Source: Tubiluchus corallicola (taxonomy: Eukaryota; Priapulida; Priapulimorpha; Priapulimorphida; Tubiluchidae). From it: a stretch of DNA of 64,000 nt. Positions 38,560 through 63,941 of this stretch are shown in pieces; the first letter of the stretch is position 1, and each line of letters opens with the position of its first letter. The stretch spans positions 2,154,501-2,218,500 of the forward strand of contig JAQGDQ010000002.1 of the NCBI GenBank assembly GCA_030141605.1, written 5' to 3'. Made by a program: the position numbers and the translations under genes. The notes beneath the pieces were generated by a model. It saw nothing but the letters and a program-made list of their open reading frames with translations, ran no database searches and was not told the origin of the DNA.

Positions 38560-40110
38560 GCGTTTTTCAACTTTCCGACCAGTCTTTGTTCTGCTGCTGG
38601 CCTTGACTTGTGTTTCATCTTAGATGTTCCATCATCAAAATCCGTTGCAAGATCTGAGTAGGCAGACTATGCTAGAATTTTCTTTCGTTGTATATCGGCT
38701 TCAATGTGTATAACACGCTTCCAAGACATTTACATTTTTCCACAAACTCGTCTCCTCCTCCCTGAATGTGATCTTGTTGAGTCTTCATTTTATTGGCTTT
38801 AAGATTATATTTTTCTTAACGGCGGCTAATTGTGTATTTTATGTCTTACAGTTCCTATCATCTGCATATTGCACGGAAATTAAAGATGAAAGCCTTCCAA
38901 ATGTAGCATAATTACCTAGCGTATCTGGCCTGAAGTTTTCTGGATTAAGATCTGTGTACATATGGTGCTTCATTTCTTCACAAAATATGTAGTTATCGTC
39001 TGTCATAGCTACAGCAAGATAAAAAGTGAAAAAAAACTTGGTTCAAACATTCCCCTAAAGGTACATTGACGTCACAACAGAATGGCGTAGTCATCGTTCC
39101 TTGGTATTGGACTTGGACAATGGGATTTTGCAAAAAAAGACTGATGATTATAAGACGTCCTTTTAACTGTTTTAAAAGCTTTTGACATATCAAAAAGAAA
39201 TGAGTGAATAGAATAGTTTATGGATGAAATGACTTTTCTGCTAACAATGAATTTACATGTATACAAGTTCAGAAGTATTACGACAATACGGTAAACTGCT
39301 TGAATTTTAGGAATGCGTGAGTGTAATTTGTGGAAAATTCTAATTGTTTAACCAAAGGTGATTTTTCTTATTAAAGTCAATAGTATCGGAGATCGTAGAT
39401 TTTTAAAAATACCTAGGTTTTCCAGGTTTATGATGCCTTTCATAATATGATCGGGAAAAATTCCAATTTCTGCTACCCCTTTAAAATGCCGTTGATGGTG
39501 TCTTAAAGAAAATATGTTTCACATTTTACCAGCTTAGCATTGAGTCATCTATCTCAGGACATTTGTTAATTTTTTGGTGACTTTTCTGCTACATGTATTT
39601 GTATTTCATTTCCTGTAAGCGTATTACGTATCACCCTGCATTCAGTTTGTATTAAAGGCCAATGATTGTTGTCACAGAAAGTTTTCTTGAACCATTCAAA
39701 AATATCTCAACCGCTTATGATGGGTCGTTCACTATCCACTCTTCTGTTTTTATGTTCAGCTTTCTATTAGTTTTTAAATTCTGCAGAAAACAGATGGCTC
39801 TGGGACATGTAGATGAAACATTATTGGAGCTCTCTATTTCCTCTGCAAGTGAACACACTTTAGCTTCATCTATTGATTTTTACGACTGTTTTTGTTGAAT
39901 TTTGTTTGTTAGTAATTTTTGTTGCTTTTGTCAACAAAATTTTTGTTTGCTTTTGTAGAGTTTCAGTTTTTCATCTAAACTGGTGTTTTTATAACCAATC
40001 TTTTCTTCAGTTGCTTTCTTGATGCCTGTCTTCACATCTACCCATTCAGGGCCTGAAGCGGTGGTTCATATATTTTTTTTGGTAAGCGTTTCATCAATTT
40101 TCAGTTGATA
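38560..40110 (-). mobile_element. Decayed LINE with recognisable RT motifs
   Basis: Minus-strand remnants appear in the right order: a linker-like segment GPEWVDVKTGIKKATEEKIG (about 40060-40000), RT motif A as LFDMSKAFKTV (about 39195-39163), motif B-like VPLGECLNQVFFHF (about 39060-39020), the catalytic QYADD (38857-38868) and a KCKCLGSVLYT block followed by ADIQRKKILA. Frame changes and stops separate the pieces. The third motif A aspartate equivalent is changed (AFK instead of AFD). The blocks resemble a different LINE family from the fragment at 37850, so at least two insertions are present between GTF3C5 and the EGF/SEA gene. Confidence 0.7.
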
Positions 40111-40665
40111 TTCTTTCTTTGTATTGTTGTCTTTCAGTTTATCCAAATGTTTTTTTTTTTACTTTTCACTATTGTTATTATTCCACTAATCGCAGATTAG
40201 TTATTAGGTAAGCCCAACATTTCCGGCGTCTATTTGTTCTTTTATGAATTAATAATACACGTATACATGGAACTTGTTCAATCTCCACAGTGCCAGTTGT
40301 GAAATTTATAATTGCACGTCTGCGCGCCCGATTTTGGTACACCAGTAACATCAGCAAAATTGCTACAACTTTGCATAACTTTTAATTGCGCAACTGAAAA
40401 TTGCTTGTCTGTGCGGGCGTATCCTTATTTGTTGTCAAATCGTAAAAAGTTGTCATCGTTTTCTATAAAGATTTTATGTTGAATGCGCCCGAATTTGTCC
40501 AAACCGTTTTCTGTAATTATGCTGGCGTTTGAACAGCTCAGCTAAATTCAATGGTAAATCGTCTCAGGATATATTGTTCACAAAAACACCCTAAAGCTAA
40601 CTGAGATGCATGCGAGATTTTGATGAAACTCGGAACTTTAACGCGAAACTTTACGTTTGGAATTA

Positions 40666-40671
40666 TTTATT
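40666..40671 (-). terminator. Candidate polyadenylation signal of the EGF/SEA gene
   Basis: AATAAA on the minus strand, about 60 nt after the stop codon of the EGF/SEA gene. Position and sequence fit, but the A+T-rich background makes chance matches common. Confidence 0.4.
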
Positions 40672-40732
40672 ACAACAAAATGAATTAAATATTTCCAACA
40701 AATTCCTAGTGATTTAATGCTACGAGTCATTG

Positions 40733-43700
40733 CTAGGATTCAATCTCATAACCGAGATTTGGCACACCCCATGAATCACCAGCTCCCGCCCTTCCTGTAG
40801 CTTTCTTGTCTTCCCTTATGATACACCAGCACGAGAGTCCAAGGATTAATAAAAACACAGCTACAGCTGGACTCAAGATCAACACCAGCACTGAAAAATA
40901 GTTTTATTAGTCATAGACTGTTTAATTTGCTTAATATTTGTAACCTCTTATAATAAAATATGTAGAGCAAGCTAAGCCATGCACTGCGCACACATTGAAT
41001 TCAACGTTTACTGAGTTTATGTGAACGTGCCCCAAAATTTTCTGGCGCACTTTCAAGCAGAAATGAGTTTCAACAATGCAGACATTTATGCATTATTGCA
41101 ATAAACTTAATGTATTTTCTTACAGTGCGACATTCTGCTGGTCGGCTTCAAACCAGGCATACGCACACACAATATTATTGACAATTATATTGCAGAGTAT
41201 TTCACTCATACGTGCGAAACAAAATATTGTGCAATATAATTGTTAATACTATTGCGCAATATTAGTCATTATTACTGTGCATGTGATATTACAGTATCTC
41301 GTCTTTCGCCCGTATATAAATAGTCTGTTGGTGATGAAATTGTACATCTCACGTCGTGTTTTCTATATGCTGGTTTGTTTTTATTTATGATTATGTGCAA
41401 TAGCATTAAAATTGGTAATTATGTTTATTATAATTGTACTCGTTGTTTTTCATTGTGTGTAATGTATGTAGATTTTGTTACTGTGTATTTACTGGAAACT
41501 GGATGAACATATTAAGCTTTGAGAACTCGCGAACAACTTGTCTTTTAAAAAATGCTTGCAGTCTTTCATATGTCTTTCAAGTATTTTCACCTTACATATT
41601 ACAACTTTCGTGGTGGAAAACTTTGTTTTTCAATAATAATTAGCAAATCTGTGATTGCCTGTAGCACTAGTGTCTAGTTTCATATCAACTTACGCTTTAT
41701 GTCAAGCTCGCATCTGTTTGCTCCCCACCACTTTGGACACCTGCAAAACATATAATCGTTATTTTTATTAATGCGTGCAATGGAATATATTGATCATGAT
41801 GCAATATGAGAAACCCTTCCCATTTTCATTAATGGTGACTAAGTGGTTAACAAAAATTATTGTTGCAACTTAGGAACCTGTGGACATTTAACACTAAAGC
41901 AGTTTACTGGGAATATAGCACAACGACAGAATGCTCGCATCTCACCCAATAAGTCGCGGGTTTAATTCTCGACCAAGAAATACCAAAGGCTTTATTACAT
42001 TTATTAAAAGATACCGCTGGTTCTTCGACTAAGCACCTACATTTATTGAAGTATCATGCAGAAAATAGTAAACATTGTATTAGTTTTGAGTAATGTATTG
42101 AGTATTGAGTCATGTTAGGTGTAATCACAAGCTATGTTCTAAACAAAATTAATATTACCATTGTTGTTGTTGTTGTTTTTGTTGTTGTTGTTCTTGCTTT
42201 TGTTGTGGTTGTTATTGTAAGATTCATTTCTCCTTACGGAAACAAGCAGACCCAAAGATAGCAGCACCCAAACTGTTGGGACCGTTGTCCTTCTGTTGTG
42301 GAAACAGTACCACAAAGTACAATTTAAGCGAAACGTTGTCTCAAGCATATTTCGGTGTCCACAGATTCACGTACAGAAGGAAAATTATTATTATTCAAAG
42401 CTTTCCTATAAAGAGACTTATTTGTCGGTGTACGACGTTTTGTGAAGTTTTTGAGGAGATAACAAACAAAGTGAATTTACTCGCAGTGCCAATTGTCCTG
42501 TTCGTCAGCGACACAAGAGCCACCATTCAAGCAATAGTATTCCTGAGCATCAGCAGGGCACTCAATGATCACACATACTTCACCATTATCCACGCTAGGC
42601 ACAATACTCTCGTCAACGGTTCCTTCTGGGCAGACACATTGAAACCAGTGGGAACCATCTGAACTGCACACTGCATTTTCGTGGCAGTAATTAAGACTGG
42701 GATACCGCACATCGCAAAGATTTAAATCTGAAAACAAAGAGTTGCACGAATGCGGTAACACCAGTGACAACATCGTAGTTTTATAATAACTAAGCAATAT
42801 TCACATAAAATTAGCATGATCAGTTTGCGCCTTATCATTAATTCGAAGCAGAAAGCTAAAAATTATTGACTATTTGAAGAATCTAATATCTGTCTCTGGC
42901 CTCGCTTCTCGTTTTTCACTTCAGGTCTACCTCTACACAGACACGGCATATTTGGGTCAGAGTAGATAAAGATTCAAGAGAAGTAATTTTGTAAATATCG
43001 ATTTCGTAGTGATTGTTGCGAATAACCTACGCAGCCTTTGAAGAACAGATTTTCCTGCATCGTTTCATCCACTGGCCCGCTCATGTAAAAGTTTCGTGGG
43101 CCATTAATATACGAGGCCTTTTGTGTGTACTCTAATTATTATTTTTTTGTTATTCGATTAATAGTCCTGGTTATATAATTTCACATTTAATGCAAACCTT
43201 CTCTAAGTAGGTAATAGTTTCATCGTTATGAGTAAACAAGAGTTTTTTAACAATCCTCATCAACTAAGAGCCACTTTACAGAGCGTTTTTATTTTTTATT
43301 TTAACTGCTAAAGACCAAAAACACTATTGAGCATTGAAGATAGCCTTGTTCAGTGTTGACTTCAGTTTTGCTATGAAATGGTGTTTTAATTCGTATTCTG
43401 ACTCCTTTACTGGTGAAACTCGTTGGTTCATTCCAGAAAACCAATAAATAAATAAATACATAAATAAAAAAGAAATACCTTTACAAATGACATTAGTAAA
43501 TTGCTCTGGAGATGTTATGACCGAACTTTCAGCTATCGTATACGTTTCTAATTTATTCAGCTCTGCGTCCAATATCATTTCCAAATTTGCTGGTTCAAAA
43601 TTTCCAAATTCGGCCAGTTCGAATTTGACAAAAACTTCTGCGGTTATATTTGTTTGATTCATCGATTGTACGTCATTAATTTGATTGATGAGTGATCGCA

Positions 43701-44713
43701 CTATAGAGTTGACATATTTGATGTGAGGATATGTCAAGTTCATTGTGTCTGATAAGTCGAGGGACGTTCCTACCTATAAAAAGACATTCCGAATGTTTTA
43801 TACTATTTGAAAAAATCAATAGTACATGTATCGTAATGTAGCTGAAATATTGTCACAATTCAGGCCCAATAGTACTTACTAAAGATGTAATGTCAGCCTG
43901 TAGGCGTTTGTAATCTGCAGAATTCGCATTTTCGTAGGTTTCCAAATACTCAGATGAAAAAGTTATTTCTGCCCATATAGCTGTTACAGCTGAAATGCAT
44001 GAAATACGTAATTTTGAACTAACCATTGATAGAATTTTAAGGTATATTTTCGCAGTAATTATCACAATTAATTAACAAAGACAGGTAAGCCAATTTGTTA
44101 CTTCCAGCTTCGAAAGACTTTCGATTGTGACTAAGTTAAGTGGACTTGTGCATCGGATTTTCTGTATCCATTAATTCCCATACTGCAATAGATTTAATTT
44201 GTAACTTTTTGTATTTAGCAGTCATGACTTTGATAAGTACGTGTATAGGCTTATTTGGATGAGCGCAACTAATAGTTTGGTGACTGCCCAAACTTTTGGC
44301 GAGTAAAATTTGCTACCTTAAGAAAATATCATACTCATCTCCGATGCTTTATAGTTGCTATTCTTTCTGATAGATAATGTTGCCATTGTTATTGCTGTTG
44401 CTGTTGACACTGTTAACCGTGCTATTTGTTTACGGTTATACTTAGTGCTGCTGAGCATACCATCATTACTTAGTATTACTGTTTCTGCTGAACAGTTATT
44501 GTTGGTGTCAACCGTATCAGTATTGGGCTATTGGCATTGCTGTCATTGACTCATTGTCGTCATCATATTGTGACTGTTGATGGTGTGGTGATTTTTGTTT
44601 TTATTTCTGTTGTTCTTGCTGTCGTCATCATTGTAATTGTTATCACTTTGATCATGATCACTATTGCTGAGAATACGGATGCTAAATCTGTTGCTGAGCG
44701 ATGCTGCTGTTGC

Positions 44714-44779
<66 letters not shown>

Positions 44780-44788
44780 GGCTGTTAC

Positions 44789-44840
<52 letters not shown>

Positions 44841-45789
44841 GCCGTTGTCGCTATTATTGTTTTGTTTCCTTTCCTGGTGCTGTTGTTGCCGTTGCTGTTG
44901 CCGTTGTTTTTACCTATACAACCATCTTCGGCATGAGAAGAGGCAATGGCGTAACCATCTAAACATTCGCAATATTCGGATCCATATCTGTCAATCCGAC
45001 ATCGTTCATGATTTTCAGGACAACAGCTCGGAATGTTTCCACATTGCGAGCAGTCAGTAGAATTTTGACTTGTCACGAATACTGTGCCTGGAAAATACAC
45101 TTATAATCTATAATGAGTAATTCTAAGGCACTTTGACAGTCTTCATTAACAGACAATGTAATGAACATGTATATAGCAATTATTATTATCATTAAAGTAA
45201 TTGTTAAAATGATTATTATTAAGTGACTAATTATTAAAGTAATTGTTAAAGTAACTAATAAAGTTGCTTTACTATTTTTTTATTTTTCACTAAGTATGCT
45301 TGGGAATAATCACTTTAACTAATATTAAAATGCGATATACCTAGTTATCTCTTGTATTGTTTCATCTAATACAGAATGTTTTGTGATAAGCATAATTATT
45401 CAGTCTAATCATTTTTATAGCTCACACGCATGCATAACTATGATACCAACGTAGGTTCTGTATTACATGTACGTTCGAGAGAGTTAATATAATGACTTTT
45501 GTTTACAGCATAGAATGCTTTTGTAATAAATACATAAATTGACCTTTTAAAATTAATTATAATTGCTATTCTTTTTGTATTATATCTAAGGTATCCTTAC
45601 TAAAGATTGTGAACGATTACGAAAGATTTTGATCTCATCTTGGAATCGTAGAATATAGTAGAATACAATTGTATCATAAATTCATTAATTAATTATCAGT
45701 GATTACTTACCAATCAATGAAAATATCAGTAAGATTGAGGAGAAATCTTTAATAATGTGATGCCTTTGCTGAATTTCACATCTAAACAT
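40733..45789 (-). CDS. MUC13-like type I membrane protein with EGF-SEA-EGF-EGF-TM architecture
   Basis: Seven exons in consistent phase: 45711-45789, 44914-45087, 43880-43989, 43479-43773, 42481-42727, 41694-41740, 40733-40890 (1,110 nt, 369 residues). Exon 1 encodes a start Met and a hydrophobic segment FSSILLIFSLIG, read as a signal peptide or anchor. EGF-like 1 spans Cys39-Cys83. A SEA domain covers about residues 89-215 with several N-glycosylation sites (NLT, NQT, NIT). EGF-like 2 is Cys224-Cys271 and EGF-like 3 Cys276-Cys312, six cysteines each. A membrane helix follows (about 318-342), then a 27-residue tail ending GYEIES. This order is that of mammalian MUC13 and related transmembrane mucins, but the long Ser/Thr-rich mucin domain is absent from the assembled product. 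The usual GSVVV autocleavage motif is replaced by an NITAEVFVKF segment, so SEA cleavage is doubtful. Orthology to any named mucin is not claimed. Confidence 0.85.
41908..41980 (+). mobile_element. Degenerate tRNA-derived SINE head
   Basis: An A-box-like TAGCACAACGA (41916) and a B-box-like GGTTTAATTCT (41959) are spaced about 43 bp apart, with an intervening GCTCGCATCTCACCCAATAA segment typical of tRNA-like SINE heads. It lacks intact cloverleaf pairing and so is not a working tRNA gene. It lies in the EGF/SEA gene intron before exon 6, in the opposite orientation. Confidence 0.5.
42157..42215 (+). repeat. Imperfect (TTG)n
   Basis: Interrupted TTG repeats in the EGF/SEA intron downstream of exon 5. 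The minus-strand frame is an Asn-rich repeat artefact. Confidence 0.85.
44705..44866 (+). repeat. Long (TTG)n / (CAA)n microsatellite inside the EGF/SEA gene
   Basis: About 50 near-perfect TTG units with a few interruptions. It lies just inside the intron that follows the first EGF exon (donor at 44913). On the gene's strand it reads ACA, threonine, in the same frame as the preceding exon, so the exon's open frame runs through it for about 120 codons before a stop at 44543. Plus-strand frames across it (poly-Cys, poly-Leu, poly-Val) are artefacts. Confidence 0.95.
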
Positions 45790-46490
45790 TTTGGTCAGTC
45801 TTAAACTGCATTTAATTTTTCAAGAATCCACTCAGAATTACACTTCTTTTTACGCCAGCGTTTTGGTCCATTTCATGCAAATGAATCATTGTACACATGC
45901 AGGTGATATGCTTCAAACGTTGAGCTTATTTACACTGAATTCGACTAAGAAGTATGCAGTTTGTAATAGGCCTATTTAACTTCGCCTTTGCAATGTTAGG
46001 CGTGTTTGTTTATTCGTATTTGCCTATACATGGTGAAATTGTTTACTTATATCAGCATAGGTTAGTGCATGAGTGAACTGAAATGGGAATGGAAAAGCGC
46101 TGATATATAGATTCAGATGCAGTCAAGCTAATACTTTTGCACGCAGTACTATTTTACATCAACATTGACAAACAGACTGTAAAAAACGTTGTGCCGGGAA
46201 CATTAATAATGAGTTTCTTAAAGACATTTGCTTTAACGTGTCACTGTAGAGTGTAGATTATCTAACGTGTTTTTTTATTTTTGGCATTTTCGCTGAAAAT
46301 TTCATTATATAGAGTAGTTTGAATAATTATTCAGTCTAATCATTTTACAACTCATTGAGAATTAGTTTATTTCACGATGTGAGAACTCTGAGATGTTTAT
46401 TTGCAAGCATAACTAACATACTAATTCAGGCTTTGGGTTGTATGTATGTTTGAGGTTAATTTGACTTTTCATTGCAGATTCGTTTATTTT
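45392..46490 (+). repeat. Diverged direct repeat, copies about 930 bp apart
   Basis: ATAATTATTCAGTCTAATCA and flanking bases occur at 45392 and again at 46323. Similarity continues weakly for about 100 bp through a GCATAACTA block and a GTNTGAG...GACTTTT...TTNCAG block. It is either an old local duplication or two copies of an unrecognised interspersed repeat, upstream of the EGF/SEA gene. Confidence 0.5.
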
Positions 46491-46974
46491 ATGTAACTGT
46501 AGTGTACGTATTATTAAGTTTCCAAAATAATCTTGAATAATTCAATAAGTAAATATGTAAGCAAACAAACAAGCAAGAAAGCAAACAAATAAGCCAACAA
46601 ATAGATGCAAGCAAACAAGGAAAAATAAACAGATAATCTTAACTTTAAGATTGTTGATGAGTGATGCAATGAACCACCAATCACAATAAATGTTTGAAGG
46701 TAATTTATACTTGTTCATAAAGAACGGAAAGGTGAAAAAGTCAGAACTGATCCAAGATTTGAACCACAAACTTTTGATCTTGGTAATTTTGAAATTTTGG
46801 CACTTTTTTCTTCATAAACAGGCTTGCATAACAGAGATTTTATTCCATGTTCATTGATTATTCATTTTTACCCCTGCATTTTAAAATATCCCAATGATTG
46901 CAAAATTTTTACAATTTCGGTTGCAATGAGTAGACTAGTCCCATAAGATTTCTATACTATTCTACTCAGCTATT

Positions 46975-47270
46975 TTCCCACCTCTGCTTTCTCTGTTTCT
47001 CACTCCCTTTGCTCTTTTTTCCATTTTTCTTTTCTTTTCTTCTCCTTAATGTTTGTCTCATTTTATCTCTTCTCGTATTGCCCTCTTCTTACCTCTTGCC
47101 TCTGGCTTACTCCACTCCGTCGCCTGCCTTTTCTCCCCTTCTCTCTTCCCACCTCTTCTCGTTACTTTGCCAGCCCTTATTCGTCTTCTCTGTGTCGTTT
47201 TATCTTCTCCACATTTCCCTGTTTTTCCCTTCTGTTTTTCACTCTTCTACTCAGTTTGTCGATCTTTTGA
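46975..47270 (+). repeat. Pyrimidine-rich tract of about 300 bp
   Basis: Strongly CT-rich on the plus strand with TTTTC/TTCTC motifs but no fixed unit. Overlapping Ser/Leu/Phe-rich frames reflect composition only. It may form triplex DNA. Confidence 0.75.
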
Positions 47271-47581
47271 TATGCGGTCCTTTTAATTTATTTCTTCTAT
47301 TCGTCTGTTTATTGTTTCAGCCTTCAGGCATTCTCTTGAACAATATACAATGAGTGTGCCAAACAACAGTTACTATTCACGTTCAGCAGATATTATCTAT
47401 AATTCATATGGATTTACCTGTTCGCTCTGAAAATCCAATCATATCTGCTACCTTGGCAAACCTGACTTCCTACTGTATGTTATAATGTTACTGCAAAAGA
47501 GTGTTGCAATGCATGCAATAGTGTAAATAATATATAATAATAACTGTTCTAATAACTGTGTATTATAATATTATAATAAAT

Positions 47582-47672
47582 AACAACAACAACAACAACA
47601 ACAATAACAACAACAACAACAACAACAACAACAATAATAATAATAATAATAATAATAACAGTAACAACAACA
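47582..47672 (+). repeat. (AAC)n-(AAT)n compound microsatellite
   Basis: Blocks of AAC repeats interrupted by AAT, then pure AAT, then AAC again. Directly followed by the (GA)n tract. Confidence 0.9.
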
Positions 47673-47689
47673 GGCAAGGGTAGACAAAT

Positions 47690-47778
47690 GGAGAACGAGA
47701 AAGAGGGAGCGGGAGAGAGAGAGGGAAAGGGAGAGGGAGGGAGGGAGAGAGGGAGAGAAAGAGAGAGAAAGGGGGAGG

Positions 47779-47840
<62 letters not shown>

Positions 47841-47881
47841 GAGAGAGAGACAGAGAGAGAGAGAGAGTAAGAGAGAGAGAC
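47690..47881 (+). repeat. (GA)n / (GGGA)n purine tract
   Basis: Almost pure purine for about 190 bp, with GGGA-rich sequence passing into a perfect GA run and CAGAGA interruptions. The Arg/Glu and Ser/Leu frames here are repeat artefacts. Confidence 0.95.
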
Positions 47882-48593
47882 GATATGCCTACATATTGAT
47901 GAATTTGCGGTCGTGCCTATGTGGGTATGCGCATGTAAGTATTCCTGTTGCAAGCCTGTCTTTGACAAGCCAGGTGCGAAGAGATGCAGTTTATATCGGC
48001 TTCGGCAGTTCAGTAAGATAAGACATTTCAGCAAAGAATTGTCAAAACGTGACGGCAATAATGAAGAAAATCTGTCCTGTGTTTGTGTTTCGAATAAATG
48101 AGTGAGCTGACAGACTCAAAGCTAGTACGACAGTGTGTATTTGCGGAATTCGAAAATGTCTCAAATTTGATCAATTGAGCGATCACGTTCTGGTTAAAAT
48201 AGATGGCACATCTGCTGTTACTTTACTGTAACAGTGCGAAAATATACGGTTATGTTTCTTCATTATATCTTGAGTGATGTACCTTCACAAAAGTTATGAT
48301 ATAATAAAAAGAGTTATCATAATAATGATAATAATACTAATAATGACATACTATCAAGCTGACCAGCCTTTTTTGATGTACAAAAGACAGGTCAGGTAGG
48401 TCATATTCCTCTAAAGCGCATTTCTCTGCTATCTAATTTGTCTATGTAACTATTTCGAACATAGCTAGCAGGATATACATTACTAAACTTGTGGAATATA
48501 CTGACTGAAAATCGGTGTGTGTTTGAAAAGCGCTACAGAATATTTACAGAGTTTTTTCCGCGATTTTTACAATGACTGCTCTGACATTATTCG

Positions 48594-48665
48594 GTGCCTC
48601 CGCAGACCTGCCATTTATATATACATTTACATGTGTATATATAAATGGCAGGTCTGCGGAGGCAC
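48594..48665. repeat. Perfect 31-bp inverted repeat with 10-base loop
   Basis: The left arm 48594-48624 (starting GTGCCTCCGCAGACCTGCC) is exactly complementary to the right arm 48635-48665; the loop contains ACATGT. Pairing continues imperfectly for about eight more bases outward. The arms' outer halves are GC-rich against an A+T-rich background. It could be a fold-back element, the relic of a palindromic transposon, or the stem of a transcribed hairpin RNA. Confidence 0.9.
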
Positions 48666-50171
48666 AGAATAGTACATATATGTATATTGTATAATATACA
48701 ATAAGATATTTGGAAATGTAAATATAGAGTCTAATTGCTTCATAATAATACAATAACATAACAAAATTTTATTTAGGTTGCTAAAGAGCTTAGCACGTAG
48801 ATTCGAATTTCATTTTTTCATTCGCACACAATTTTTTCATTCCGCTGATCTGTATATTTCACTTTCTGTCCCACAAAATTAGTCAAGGAACAGTAGAGCC
48901 GCAAGGAATGGCAAATTAACAAAATATATATGAACGCGGTTTTTTAAAATTTATTATCTATATATTATTCATTACTTTATCTCGTTTTCTTATCACTTTT
49001 TATTTCCAAAAAACTAAATTTTAACTAAATTTTCAAAGAAAGACATAACACCCTGCAGTCTCCGAGAAATTTGCGATCGAGCTTCAGTTATTGTCAAACC
49101 TTTGAATGGCGGCAATACCATGAACTAAAATAAGTATTATTTATATCTAAATTAAGTGCACGTTCAATCGTGTACCGTAGCCAAATTTGCTTATTTAAAC
49201 ATAAAAAACTCTTTTTTCGGGCCCGGTGTCATTTTACAACCATAAAGTCATAAAACTGTGAAAGATAAAATCATGATTATGTACGATTACTCATAGTAAG
49301 AAGCATAATACACATTTCATTATTTTTGATATCATACCAATATTATTATTCTTGCAGATATAAACGAAAGCTGCGCATATGTCATTTTTGAAAGTGAGTT
49401 GGCATAAGGCATTTTTGGCGATAGCAGTCCAACCTTTCGAAACGTTTTACATTAGTGAGAAGAGAAGCTGCAGTGGATTGTAGAAAAACATATAATATGT
49501 TATGATTGTTACGGACATAGAGAAAGAAGAAAGCAACGGAGTGCCAAATAAAGGATTAAAAAGCCAGAAATCAAACTCACATTCCACTACAGGTATTATA
49601 TACCTACGCATCTGGATTTGACTTTTTTATGCAATTCGGCGCACTGTAAGCTAGAATCCAGCATTTAACCGCAGGGTTACTGAAAGTTATATCTTGTGGC
49701 AAAACCAGAATCTAGCTCATTATCAAGAACATCCTCTAGGCTGAAGGAACACTAACTGCAGCTGCTTTGGTGTGGCATTCGAGTCGCCAAGCGCTATGAC
49801 CGTGATCATGATCGCGTAACCACCCGTTTATTTATCTCTAGTACTTGAAAGCTATTTATAAACAATGCTATCATTAAATCAATGCTTGAGTACTCAGAAA
49901 TTAAACTGTTTTGTCCTGACGTTTGCTTGTTTGACGTATTTGCATAACTATTAACCCATTTTAACGTCTCTGGAAATAGCGCTGACGTATAATTGTTTGC
50001 TTCCTTTTGATACATACATTCGTTTTAGCCACTTCTTTCATAGACTTTATAAATACATCAAAATTTACTCAACGATGTTATATTTTGTAACAGAAAAAGT
50101 TTATTGCCTTTAATATTTGATCAACTTTGAATCATGTAGAACTGGAGAACTAATATTTAAGCAAGTGTTAA

Positions 50172-50190
50172 TGACGTTTCGTATATATAG
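50172..50190 (+). promoter_or_regulatory. Candidate core promoter of the Dispatched-like gene
   Basis: A TGACGT motif (CRE-like half) is followed by TATATATAG at about 50182-50190, some 150 bp before the start codon. Initiation near 50212-50220 would leave a 5' leader of about 120 nt. Supported only by sequence and position. Confidence 0.35.
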
Positions 50191-50338
50191 GCAATTCAAG
50201 CTAAGCACGTTATTGTTGCATCTGTGACTTTTTTCAAATACCTACTATCGAACACTAGTTTATAGAGTTTTTAGTCTATCAAAAACAAGCGATTTATATT
50301 AAAGTGATTTGTGTCATCGATGATATGGTTTAGGAAAC

Positions 50339-63941
<13,603 letters not shown>

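Larger units (their letters stand above)
45790..50171. other. Intergenic between two divergent genes
   Basis: Separates the minus-strand EGF/SEA gene from the plus-strand Dispatched-like gene. It holds the diverged repeat, a pyrimidine-rich tract, (AAC/AAT)n, (GA)n and a perfect hairpin, each listed separately. No supported exon or RNA gene was found. Confidence 0.5.

Noticed and set aside
41908-41980. Possible functional tRNA gene
   Set aside because: A and B boxes are imperfect and the acceptor and anticodon stems do not pair, so it is called a SINE relic.
44531-45060. Plus-strand frames encoding poly-Cys, poly-Leu and poly-Val
   Set aside because: They are the three readings of the (TTG)n microsatellite within a well-supported minus-strand gene.
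46975-47353. Overlapping Ser/Phe/Leu-rich frames
   Set aside because: All arise from a pyrimidine-rich tract in three frames, with no splice context or domain.
47549-48058. Minus-strand frame rich in Ser-Leu and Pro (169 codons), and its plus-strand Arg/Glu counterpart
   Set aside because: Produced by the (GA)n and (AAC/AAT)n repeats; no non-repetitive protein segment with homology.
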